From positions 1 through 38,858 of the forward strand of contig WYBB01000132.1 of assembly GCA_011526585.1 (NCBI GenBank): a stretch of DNA of 38,858 bases, given 5' to 3'. Numbering within the stretch: position 1 is the first letter of the stretch; each line of letters begins with the position of its first letter. The translations under genes and the position numbers were made by a program. Positions 25,011-32,622 of this stretch are shown piece by piece. The notes below the pieces were generated by a model, which worked only from the letters and a program-made list of their open reading frames with translations, did no database searches and had not been told where the DNA came from. This stretch comes from Deltaproteobacteria bacterium (lineage in GTDB: Bacteria; Myxococcota_A; UBA9042; PHBI01).

Positions 25011-25034
25011 AGGGCGGCCACGAAGGCCGCCCCT
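25011..25034. repeat. Dispersed palindrome, copy 3
   Basis: AGGGCGGCC-ACGA-AGGCCGCCCCT, the most diverged of three copies. It lies in the 98-bp gap between the cysteine-rich protein gene and the lytic transglycosylase gene on the minus strand. It is preceded by GTGGCACGAGG, as in neighbouring contexts of this type of repeat. Confidence 0.65.
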
Positions 25035-25043
25035 CACCCAATC

Positions 25044-25889
25044 CTACTGGCAGGTCTCGGTCTTGCCGGGGCAGCAGTCACCGTAGTAGCTGCACCACTG
25101 GTCGCACCAGCAGCCCTCGGGGGCCGGGCCGCCGCAGTGGCCCTGGCAGGGGCTGTTGGCCGGGGCCGCGCAGGCGCCGCCGGCGCAGACGAGGCCGGCC
25201 TTGCACATCGCGTCCTCGGAGCAGGCGTCGCCCTCGACCCCGCGCTCGACGCAGAGGTTGAGGCACGGGGCGGTGATGCAGACGATCGGCTGGCAGTACT
25301 CGTCGGCGTCGCAGTCGTCGTGGCTCTCGCAGCCGGCGTCGGCCGGCGGCTCGTTGCAGCTGCAGATCTCGCAGCCTTTGACGTCCTTGACGAAGCCGTA
25401 CTCGCAGTACATTTCGCACATCACCGGGTTGCAGTCGTTGGCCTCGGCGAGGCACTGCGCGGCGTCGCCGGTCATGGTCCAGCCGCAGGAGCCGTCGGCC
25501 TGGGCCTCGCAGACGGCACCGGGCTGCTTGTAGCAGGCGTACTCGTTCTTCCACTCGCAGGTGGAGATCATGCCGGGCTGGGCCGCGCAGAGCTGGCCGC
25601 TGCAACCACCGACGAAACACTCGGGCACGCCGTCGCAGACGGTGGCCTTGTCGCTGCAACAGTCGCCGTAGGTCTCGCAGAGGTCGTCGCAGTAGCAGTT
25701 GCCGTCGAGGGTCTTGCTGCCGCAGGCGTCTTCGCAGGTGCCGCTCGGTGTCCAGTCGGACTTGCCGATGCGCTGGCGCGGAGCGTCGTCGGCCACGGGG
25801 CCGGGGGCCGGGGTGGTCGAGGCGTCGCAGGCCGCAAAGAGGGCGGCGGCTGCGAGGGCGAGGGCGGGGGTTCGGGTCGTCGGGGTCAT
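25044..25889 (-). CDS. Secreted cysteine-rich lipoprotein with somatomedin-B-like modules
   Basis: A 281-residue protein with a signal sequence ending LFAAC (probable lipid-anchored Cys21) and about 45 cysteines. Modules in order: a somatomedin-B-like unit at about 50-86 (CEDACGSKTLDGNCYCDDLC, then YGDCCSDKATVC); an eight-cysteine cluster (CFVGGCSGQLC, STCEWKNEYACYK, DGSCGWTMTG); an antistasin-like unit (CNPVMCEMYCEYGFVKD, GCEICSCNEP); Dickkopf-like CESHDDCDADEYC and CSEDAMCKAGLVCAGGAC; and a second somatomedin-B-like unit at the C terminus (CGGPAPEGCWCDQWCSYYG). These folds are disulfide-rich and best known in animals; similar proteins occur on myxobacterial surfaces. Adhesion or protease inhibition is a guess. 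No enzyme signature is present. Confidence 0.82.
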   Translation of the reverse strand: MTPTTRTPALALAAAALFAACDASTTPAPGPVADDAPRQRIGKSDWTPSGTCEDACGSKTLDGNCYCDDLCETYGDCCSDKATVCDGVPECFVGGCSGQLCAAQPGMISTCEWKNEYACYKQPGAVCEAQADGSCGWTMTGDAAQCLAEANDCNPVMCEMYCEYGFVKDVKGCEICSCNEPPADAGCESHDDCDADEYCQPIVCITAPCLNLCVERGVEGDACSEDAMCKAGLVCAGGACAAPANSPCQGHCGGPAPEGCWCDQWCSYYGDCCPGKTETCQ

Positions 25890-26064
25890 GGTCTTCCTCG
25901 GGTCGCTGGGTGCGGGCTTGGGCCGCGGCCGCCAGTTGCCAGCAAGACGCGATCCAGGGGGCGTGGGTCGCGCAGGTGCGGGGCGATCGGGGGGTGCACG
26001 GGGGCGCGGTGGGGTCGCAGGTCCCCAGTAAAGCGTGACTGCCGGTGCTCGTTATCGGGTGGAT

Positions 26065-26080
26065 GGGGTCTTGGGACCCC
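26065..26080 (-). terminator. Hairpin downstream of rsmG, weak terminator candidate
   Basis: Six-base arms GGGGTC and GACCCC with a TTGG loop lie 12-27 nt past the rsmG stop (26092). No T-run follows on the minus strand, so intrinsic termination is uncertain. The rest of the gap 25890-26091 shows no gene. Confidence 0.3.
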
Positions 26081-26091
26081 AGCGCCGGCGC

Positions 26092-26799
26092 TCAGCCGTC
26101 GAGGATGCGGCGGGCGACGATGAGGCGCGGGGCGCCGGTCGCGGGCACGACGTAGCGCCAGGCGCCGATCTCGACGCTGGATGAATCACCGTTCACTTCG
26201 GGGGGGAGCTCGCCGGCGGTGGCGACCAGCACGATCCCGCCGGGGCCGACGAGGTGCCTGGCGGTGGCGAGCCAGGCCTCGGGGGAGAGCGTGGCGCGCG
26301 AGAGCGCCGCCGTCGGGGCGGGTGAAGGCGGATGGGCGAGCGGGGGGGCGAGGGCGCCGTCGGGTTCGACGCGGCCGGTGTGTACGAGGACGTTGGAAAG
26401 ATCGAGCGCGTGCACGGCGTGGCGGAGGAAGGCGGTCTTCTTGTGGATCGGCTCGATCAGCACGAAGCGGCGGGAGGGGTCGCGGATCGCCAGGGCGATC
26501 CCGGGCAGGCCGCCGCCGGCGCCGATGTCCCAGTAGGCGGGGGCGTCGAGCGCGTCGAGCGCGAGCGCGAAGCCGAGGGCGTCGACGAGCTGCTCGCGCA
26601 CGAGGGTCAGGAGGTCGCTCGGGCCGGTGAGGCGGATCCGCGTATTCCAGTGGGCGAGCAGGCGCGCGTAGGCGAGAAGCCGGTCGAGCGTGCCCCCCTG
26701 CCCTGCCCTGTCGCCGGGGTCGACGCCGATGGCGGCGAGATCGGCGGCGAGCGTGTGGGCGAGCGCGGCGTCGTCCTGAGGGGGCGCGGGCGGGCTCAT
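26092..26799 (-). CDS. rsmG: 16S rRNA (guanine-N7) methyltransferase RsmG
   Basis: A 235-residue SAM-dependent enzyme of the RsmG/GidB family, which methylates G527 of 16S rRNA. Family landmarks are LAHWNTRIRLTGPSDLLTLV (usual 'WN..inLT'), YWDIGAGGGLPGIALAI (SAM-binding loop), FVLIEPIHKKTAFLRHA and VLVHTGRVE. The last strand, LIVARRI, is shorter than in E. coli. A low-complexity Pro/Ala insert is present around residues 150-165. In many bacteria rsmG sits between mnmG and parA; here parAB lies about 8 kb away and other genes intervene. ATG 26799 overlaps the TPR gene stop as ATGA, making it the last gene of the kinase operon. Confidence 0.92.
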   Translation of the reverse strand: MSPPAPPQDDAALAHTLAADLAAIGVDPGDRAGQGGTLDRLLAYARLLAHWNTRIRLTGPSDLLTLVREQLVDALGFALALDALDAPAYWDIGAGGGLPGIALAIRDPSRRFVLIEPIHKKTAFLRHAVHALDLSNVLVHTGRVEPDGALAPPLAHPPSPAPTAALSRATLSPEAWLATARHLVGPGGIVLVATAGELPPEVNGDSSSVEIGAWRYVVPATGAPRLIVARRILDG

Positions 26800-28721
26800 G
26801 GGGGGTTGAGCGGCGCGGGCGCGCTGGCGCGCAGGGCCTGGGCGATGGCGTCCTCGAAGAGGGCCTGGAGCTCGCCGCGCTGAGCCGGGTCGACCTTGTC
26901 GAGCGTCGCCTCGCGCAGGGTCTTCGCTTCGGCCTCGCGCTGGGTCACGGTGTAGATCGCGACGAGCAGGACCGGCGCGACGATGTCGTCGGGCTCGGCG
27001 GTGAGCGCGTCCTGGAGGACGAGCTCGGCCTCGGCGACAAGGCCGTTCTGGAGGAGCATCTCCGCGAGCTTGCGGCGCTGGCCGACGGCGGCGATGGCGC
27101 GCGCGCGGCTCTCGGCGGTGACCGAGCGGGTGACGGCGCCGATCATGTAGTCGAGCAGGATCGCCTCCTTGTTCGAGGGGTCGCGCGCGAGCACGCGGGC
27201 GACGTGGTGGCGGGCCTTGTCGGGCAGGTCGGCGTCCAGCTCGAGCTGGGCGAGCAGGAGGCTGCCCATCGCGTCGTCGGGGAAGCGGGCGACCTGCTCG
27301 TCGAGGAGCTGGCGGGCCCGCTGGGTGCGGCCCTGCTCGCGCTCGAGCTGGGCGAGCTGCAGACGCACGAGCGGGCTCTCGGGTGAGAGCGCGAGCAGCG
27401 CGTCGTAGGCGGCGATGGCGTCGGCGTAGCGAGCTTGCATGGCGTAGAGCGAGCCGAGACCCTCGAGCACGTCGACGGTGGCGTGGCCGTGCGTGCGCGC
27501 GGCCTCGAGGGTCTTCAGCGCGTCGGCGTCGCGCTCCATCGCGGCCTGCACGTTGGCGAGCATGACGAAGCTCATCGGGTCCTCGGGGTGCAGGCGCACC
27601 TCCTCTTCGAGGAGCGTACGGGCCTCGTCGTCACGGCCGGCCAGGCTGGCGAGGTGGGCTTTGACGATGCGGATCCCGAGCGCGTCCGGATCGGCCTGCT
27701 CGGCGGCGGCGATCGCCTCGTTGGCGCGCTCGAGGAGCGCGGGGTGCTCGTCCTTGGGGGTGACGTCGAGGCGCTCGAGGGCGAGCTCGGCGAGGCCGAC
27801 CTGCGGCGCGGCGAAGCGCGGGTCGAGCGCGGCGGCCTTGCGGAAGTATTCGTCGGCCTTGAATGGGCGCGCCTCGTCGCGGGCGTGGCGCCCGAGGCGA
27901 TACCACGTCATCGCGTCGGCGGCGCGCTGGGCGGCCTGGTCGAAGGTGCGGCGGGCCTCGTCGGGGAGGTCGTTGGCGATCTGGGTCTCGGCGACGACGA
28001 AGGCGATCGCCGGGTCGTCTGGTAGGAGGCGGCGTGCGAGGCCGGCGGCGCGCGAGGCGGTGTCGGCGTCGCCGCGGGCGAGGGCGCCGAGGGCGCGGAA
28101 GGCGAGCTGGTAGCCGAGGAGGTCGAGGTCGTCGAGCGCGGCGGCGCCGTCGGTCGGGCCGCCGTCGGGGGCGACCCAGGGGCCGCCTTCGACCTTGACG
28201 GCGAAGCGGCGCGCGAGGAGCTCGGTGGCGTCGAAGCGCTGGCCGGGGATGGCGGCATAGGCGACCCTGGCGCCGCGGGTCTTGAGCACGCCGCCGAGCA
28301 GGGTCGCGAGCTCGAAGGAGCTGGCGGTGAGCGGAGCCTTCTTGACGAGGGCGTCGGCGAGCTCGCCGGCCATGCGCGGGGCGCCGTGGGCCGGACCGGG
28401 GAAGGGGCGCGGGGGGAGGAGGCCGTCCTGGCGGGCCTTGGCGATGGCGGTGGCGGCTTCGGGGGCCGGCACGGGCAGGGTCGGCGCCAGCGCGCGGGTG
28501 CCGGGCGCGACGCTGTCGGGCGAGAGCCGGAGCGCTTCGGGGACCTCGGCGCGCACCGCCTCGCGCGGGTCGGTGTGCGTCGGGGCCGGCGGGCCGGGGG
28601 GGCCGACGACGCGGGTGGTGGGGCCGAGGGTGAGCCAGAGCGCGACCGTGACGCCGGCGGCGGCGGCGATGGCGAGCACCAGCTTGCTCTGGCGGGAGAT
28701 GCGGGGCGCGGGGTCGGTCAT
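26796..28721 (-). CDS. Membrane-anchored TPR protein
   Basis: A 641-residue protein with one N-terminal membrane segment (LVLAIAAAAGVTVALWLTLG, about 14-34), a Pro/Ala-rich linker to about 110 and then a long array of TPR-like helices. Examples are FKADEYFRKAAALDPRFA, DEARTLLEEEVRLHPEDPM and YADAIAAYDALLALSPESPL. The topology suggests a periplasmic repeat domain tethered to the inner membrane. It is a scaffold-type protein without catalytic residues. Its start overlaps the GDPD stop (ATGA) and its stop overlaps rsmG, so it is translated as part of the kinase operon. Confidence 0.8.
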   Translation of the reverse strand: MTDPAPRISRQSKLVLAIAAAAGVTVALWLTLGPTTRVVGPPGPPAPTHTDPREAVRAEVPEALRLSPDSVAPGTRALAPTLPVPAPEAATAIAKARQDGLLPPRPFPGPAHGAPRMAGELADALVKKAPLTASSFELATLLGGVLKTRGARVAYAAIPGQRFDATELLARRFAVKVEGGPWVAPDGGPTDGAAALDDLDLLGYQLAFRALGALARGDADTASRAAGLARRLLPDDPAIAFVVAETQIANDLPDEARRTFDQAAQRAADAMTWYRLGRHARDEARPFKADEYFRKAAALDPRFAAPQVGLAELALERLDVTPKDEHPALLERANEAIAAAEQADPDALGIRIVKAHLASLAGRDDEARTLLEEEVRLHPEDPMSFVMLANVQAAMERDADALKTLEAARTHGHATVDVLEGLGSLYAMQARYADAIAAYDALLALSPESPLVRLQLAQLEREQGRTQRARQLLDEQVARFPDDAMGSLLLAQLELDADLPDKARHHVARVLARDPSNKEAILLDYMIGAVTRSVTAESRARAIAAVGQRRKLAEMLLQNGLVAEAELVLQDALTAEPDDIVAPVLLVAIYTVTQREAEAKTLREATLDKVDPAQRGELQALFEDAIAQALRASAPAPLNPP

Positions 28722-29488
28722 GAGGCGGTCGGTCCCAAGGAGGTGGCGACGGCGTGCGGGGCGCGGAGCTCGGCGCGCAGCGGGCCGGGGCGATTGGTGA
28801 TGAGGGCGGCGACCGCGGGCCGGGTGGGGGCGTGCGGGTGCGGCAGCGCGCGGAGGCGGTGGGCCTCGGCCGGGTCGTCGACGGTCCAGGCGCGCAAGGT
28901 GCGGTGCGGGTGCGCGGCGGGGAGCAGGGTCGGGAGCGTGCTCGGGTCGACGAGGTCCGAGCGCGGGTGCAGGTCGACGGGCGGCAGGTAGGCCAGCGCG
29001 GTGAGGGCGCGCGGATCCTCGAAGATCAGGGCGAGCGCGAGGGCGGGCAGGCGCTGGTGCAGGAGCGCGAGGGCGCGGGGGTCGAAGCTCGAGACGAGGA
29101 GCGGGGCGAGCTGCGCGAGGGCGGTGAGGAGCGGGGCGCAGGCGTCGACGAGCTCGCGCGGTCGCGCGGTCGGCTTGAGCTCGATGTTGAGCGGGACGCG
29201 GTGGCGCTCGGTGAAGGCGAGGAGCTCGGCGAGGCGCGGGATCGGCTCGCCGCGCGCGCTCAGGGTGGCGAGGTGGTCGGCGGGCGTGTCGGCGACCTTG
29301 CCGGGCGCGCCGGTCATGCGGCTGAGCTCGGCGTCGTGGAAGACGAATGGCACGCGATCGCGGCTGAGGCGAACGTCGAGCTCGATCGCGTCGGCGCCTT
29401 CGACGACGGCGCGCTCGAAGGCGAGCATGGTGTTCTCGGGCGCCGCGTGGCTCGCGCCGCGGTGGGCGTGCAGCGTGGGCTCGGTCAT
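28718..29488 (-). CDS. Glycerophosphodiester phosphodiesterase
   Basis: A 256-residue GDPD-family enzyme, releasing sn-glycerol-3-phosphate from glycerophosphodiesters. The TIM-barrel metal site is visible: His9-Arg10-Gly11, Glu18-Asn19, Glu36/Asp38 in IELDVRLS, and His51 in VFHDAELSRMTG. Later landmarks are NIELKP and LLVSSFDPRALALL, ending in RAWTVDD. There is no signal peptide, so it should work in the cytoplasm, perhaps recycling phospholipid headgroups. ATG 29488 overlaps the kinase stop as ATGA, and the long open frame further upstream is the shadow of the kinase. The C-terminal 20 residues are unlike other family members. Confidence 0.9.
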   Translation of the reverse strand: MTEPTLHAHRGASHAAPENTMLAFERAVVEGADAIELDVRLSRDRVPFVFHDAELSRMTGAPGKVADTPADHLATLSARGEPIPRLAELLAFTERHRVPLNIELKPTARPRELVDACAPLLTALAQLAPLLVSSFDPRALALLHQRLPALALALIFEDPRALTALAYLPPVDLHPRSDLVDPSTLPTLLPAAHPHRTLRAWTVDDPAEAHRLRALPHPHAPTRPAVAALITNRPGPLRAELRAPHAVATSLGPTAS

Positions 29489-31533
29489 GTCGCGCGCGGG
29501 GCTCGCAGGGCGAGGTGGTCGGTCTGGTGGAGCGCGAAGGCGACGCGCAGGAGGTAGAGCTGGGTCGACTCGGAGGCGGCCGCGGCGCGGAGGAGGTCGT
29601 TGAGGGTGACGTTGCTGCGGAGCGCGGGGCGGATGCGCTCCTCGTCGGGGAGGAGGCGCAGGCGCTGGGCGATGTGCGCGGTGTCGCGGCCGACGATCAG
29701 GGCGTGGTCGAGGAAGCCGTCGAAGAGCAGGCGCAGGTCGCCGAAGGTATAGTGGTGGCGGATGCCCTCCATGGTGAGCGCGGCGAGCTCGCCGGCCTGC
29801 CCTTCCGCGTCGCGCGGGGCGATGAGGCCTTCGAAGAACTCGAACCAGCCCTCCTTCCAAGAGAGGATCTCGAGGGCGCGTGAGCGCAGGTGCTCGTTGA
29901 GGGCGGCCTCGACGGCGGATTGGGCGAGGATGCCGAGCTCGACCAGGGCGTGGCCGAGATGGTGCAGGGGCCCGCTGACGCGCTCGAGCGCGCGCTCGAT
30001 GTGGGCGGGCTCGACGTAGCCCTGGGTGACGAGGAAGGTGCCGAAGAGGTCGGTCTTGAGGTTCGAGTTGGCGTAGCGAAGCTCGCCCTTGTCGAAGTAG
30101 AGCTCCTTCTGCACGGTGCCGGCGAGGAGCTTGAGCTTGCCGGTGAGGCGGCTCGAGGCGATGCGGAAGAAGAGCGACGGCAGGCGGTAGCGGTTGACGG
30201 GGCCGTCGTCGAGCGGGCGCGTGGCCTCGGGCTCGAAGAGGCTCGGCTGGATGTCGACGATGGCGCGCACGTCCTCGGCGCGCATCCAGTCGCTGCCGTT
30301 GATGCTGACCCACTCGCGCGGGCCGATGGCGCGCTCGGCCAGGAGGGAGACGACGCGGTCGAAGTCGACGGGGCCGAAGACCGTCTCGTCGTCGTGGCGG
30401 AAGTGGAAGGTGGCGCGCGAGAGATCGACGCGGCGGAGCACGCGTGAGCGCGGGAGCTGGGTGCTGGCCGCGGGCGGCGGGAGCGGCGGCGGGGCGGCGG
30501 CGGGCGGCGAGTCGTCGGGCGCTGAGCTCGGGGCGGGCTCGGGGGCGGCCGCGGCGGGTTCGGCGGGTGATGCGGCGGCTGCGGGCGGTGGCGGGTGCAG
30601 CACCTGCTCGAGGAAGGTGGCGACGCTCCGCGAGCTCACCTTGAGGCGACTGTCGAAGAGGTAGTCGAGGATCGCCTCCTGGAAGTCGGTCGCGGTCTGG
30701 AAGCGATCCTCGGGGTCCTTGGCGAGCGCTTTTCTGAGGATGCCGCGGATCGGCTTGGGCAGGTAGCTGTGGCGCTTGAAGCGCTGCTCGACGTCGGCCT
30801 CGCGGATGTTGAGCAGGGTCTGCACGTCGCTCTGGCCGACGAAGAGGCGCTTGAGGGTGAGGCACTCGAAGAGCACGATGCCGAGCGCGAAGATGTCGGA
30901 GCGACGGTCGATGGGGCGGCCGGTGACCTGCTCGGGAGACATGTAGCCGAGCTTGCCCTTGAGGATGCCGCGGTCCTGCTCGTGGGCGGGCGCGGAGATG
31001 CCGAGGTCGGCGCGGGCGACGCCGAAGTCCATGATCTTCACGTCGCCGGACTTGGAGATGAGGATGTTCGAGGGCGAGACGTCGCGGTGGATGATGTTGA
31101 GGGCGCGACGGTCGCGATCGGTGGCGGCGTGGGCGTGCGCGAGGCCGCGTGAGACCTCGGAGACGATGTGCAGGGCGATCTCGATGGGCACGCGCAGGCG
31201 GTCGCGGGTGCAGCGCGAGAGGAGGTTGAGGAGGTCGGAGCCGTCCACGAACTCCATCGCGATGTAGTAGGTGCCGTCGACGTCGCCGAGCTCGTGGATC
31301 TGGACGATGTTGGGGTGATTGAGGAGCGAGGTGACCTTCGCCTCGGCGACGAGCAGGCTGATGAAGGCCTTGTTGCTGACGAGCTCGGGCAGGACGCGCT
31401 TGATGACGAGGATCTTCTCGAAGCCGTCGGGGCCGACGCTGCGGGCGCGGAAGATCTCGGCCATGCCCCCGGTCCCGATCTTTTCGAGGAGCTCGTATTT
31501 GCCGAACGGCGCCGGGAGCTCGGTCAGCTGCAT
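29485..31533 (-). CDS. Ser/Thr protein kinase with GYF-like and DUF4388 (PATAN-like) domains
   Basis: A 682-residue soluble kinase. The kinase domain (about 12-295) has IGTGGMAEIF (19-28), the ATP lysine Lys45, the catalytic loop HRDVSPSNIL (149-158), DFG 169-171 and MSPEQ (198-202). A Pro/Ala linker follows. A GYF_2-like stretch (TVFGPVDFDRVVSLLAERAI, then WVSINGSDWMRAEDV) comes next. After it is a DUF4388-type domain (LFFRIASSRLTGKLKLL, ELYFDKGELRYANSN) with a helical tail (YVEPAHIERAL, ALEILSWKEGWFEFF). DUF4388 is found in many myxobacterial signalling proteins. No membrane helix is present. The start is ATG 31533, four nt after the small lipoprotein stop, because the G-loop follows directly. 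PP2C lies two genes upstream and probably reverses its action. Confidence 0.93.
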   Translation of the reverse strand: MQLTELPAPFGKYELLEKIGTGGMAEIFRARSVGPDGFEKILVIKRVLPELVSNKAFISLLVAEAKVTSLLNHPNIVQIHELGDVDGTYYIAMEFVDGSDLLNLLSRCTRDRLRVPIEIALHIVSEVSRGLAHAHAATDRDRRALNIIHRDVSPSNILISKSGDVKIMDFGVARADLGISAPAHEQDRGILKGKLGYMSPEQVTGRPIDRRSDIFALGIVLFECLTLKRLFVGQSDVQTLLNIREADVEQRFKRHSYLPKPIRGILRKALAKDPEDRFQTATDFQEAILDYLFDSRLKVSSRSVATFLEQVLHPPPPAAAASPAEPAAAAPEPAPSSAPDDSPPAAAPPPLPPPAASTQLPRSRVLRRVDLSRATFHFRHDDETVFGPVDFDRVVSLLAERAIGPREWVSINGSDWMRAEDVRAIVDIQPSLFEPEATRPLDDGPVNRYRLPSLFFRIASSRLTGKLKLLAGTVQKELYFDKGELRYANSNLKTDLFGTFLVTQGYVEPAHIERALERVSGPLHHLGHALVELGILAQSAVEAALNEHLRSRALEILSWKEGWFEFFEGLIAPRDAEGQAGELAALTMEGIRHHYTFGDLRLLFDGFLDHALIVGRDTAHIAQRLRLLPDEERIRPALRSNVTLNDLLRAAAASESTQLYLLRVAFALHQTDHLALRAPRAT

Positions 31534-31537
31534 GCCC

Positions 31538-31759
31538 TCAGTTCTTCGGCGTGAGCCGCTGGGTGAGGGCGAGCGCCTCACCGCAGAGGCGCTTGTCATC
31601 GTGGCTGGCGCTCTCGTTGCGCTTGCGGGCGCGCTGGCAGTCGTCGTGGCTCTCGCCGAGGCGCTCGCACACCGAGTCGACGAGCGCGTCGCAGTCGTCG
31701 GAGCACGCGGCCGTGAGGGAGACGAGGGCGACGACGACGAGGGCGAGCAGACGCGACAT
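31538..31759 (-). CDS. Small lipoprotein
   Basis: A 73-residue protein with a signal sequence (LLALVVVALVSLTAAC) whose Cys19 is the likely lipidation site, followed by a charged, cysteine-containing mature part with Cys at 23, 31, 41 and 59. AAAGGAG precedes the ATG by 10 nt, good evidence that it is a real gene. No family is recognised. It is the gene directly before the kinase (4-nt gap), so it could be a periplasmic partner or sensor in that pathway; this is conjecture. Confidence 0.65.
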   Translation of the reverse strand: MSRLLALVVVALVSLTAACSDDCDALVDSVCERLGESHDDCQRARKRNESASHDDKRLCGEALALTQRLTPKN

Positions 31760-31821
31760 GGGTGGACAGCTCCTTTACGCCAGCGGGGCGGCCTGGAATG
31801 TCGGAGCGCGCGCCGCGAGTG

Positions 31822-32622
31822 TCAAGCTGGTTCGCCGTTTCGAGCGTGGGCGTCGACGATGAGCACGGTGACGTTGTCGACGCCGCCGTATTGAATGGCG
31901 CGGCGCACGAGCTCCTGGGAGGCGACCTCGGCGCCGGACCAACCGGCGAGGACCTCGAAGATCTCCTCGTCCGAGACGAGGTCGGTGAGCCCGTCCGAGC
32001 AGAGGAGGTAGCGGTCGCCGGGCCGACAGGTGCGGGCCTGGGTGTCGACGACGACCTCGTCCTGGAGGCCGAGCGCGCGCACGATGACGTTCTTGTACGG
32101 GAAGTGCGGCAGGTCCTCGCGGCGGAGCACGCGCATGCGCAGGTACTCGTTGGCGAGGGAGTGATCCTCGGTGAGCTGGAGCAGGCGGCCGCGGCGGTAG
32201 CGGTAGGCGCGGGAGTCGCCGACGTGGCCGACGTAGACGCGGGTGCCGACGAAGGCGAGGCCGACGACGGTGGTGCCCATGTCCTCGAGGGCCGGGTCGG
32301 TGGCGGCTTCGCGGTAGATCTGCAGGTTGCCGTACTCGATGGCGGACTTGAGGCGGAACTCGTTGAAGCTGGCGAGGTGGTTCACGCCGTCGTCGCGCCA
32401 GTGGCGGAGGTAGATCTCGCGCAGGCGGCGGGTGACGTCGGCGTCATTGTAGAAGGCGGCGATCGACTCGACGCTGATGCGGCTGGCGACCTCGCCGCAG
32501 GCGTGGCCACCCATGCCGTCGGCCACGATGTAGACCCCGTGCTCGCCGAGCACGATGTGGTCGTCCTCGTTGTGCTCGCGGACACAGCCGACATCGGTGA
32601 GGGCGCAGGCGTCGAGGATCAA
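31822..32622 (-). CDS. PP2C-family Ser/Thr protein phosphatase
   Basis: A 266-residue PPM/PP2C phosphatase with all metal-binding motifs: DVGCVREHNEDDH, VADGMGGHACGE, GTTVVG, VGHVGDSRAYRYR, LTEDHS, LLCSDGLTD and, at the end, GGVDNVTVLIV. No membrane segment is present, so it acts in the cytoplasm. The start is TTG at 32622: it overlaps the TldD stop as TTGA, a GGAG lies 8 nt upstream, and the family fold starts right after. Longer upstream starts would run through TldD's C terminus. The nearby Ser/Thr kinase is its natural counterpart. Confidence 0.92.
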   Translation of the reverse strand: MILDACALTDVGCVREHNEDDHIVLGEHGVYIVADGMGGHACGEVASRISVESIAAFYNDADVTRRLREIYLRHWRDDGVNHLASFNEFRLKSAIEYGNLQIYREAATDPALEDMGTTVVGLAFVGTRVYVGHVGDSRAYRYRRGRLLQLTEDHSLANEYLRMRVLRREDLPHFPYKNVIVRALGLQDEVVVDTQARTCRPGDRYLLCSDGLTDLVSDEEIFEVLAGWSGAEVASQELVRRAIQYGGVDNVTVLIVDAHARNGEPA

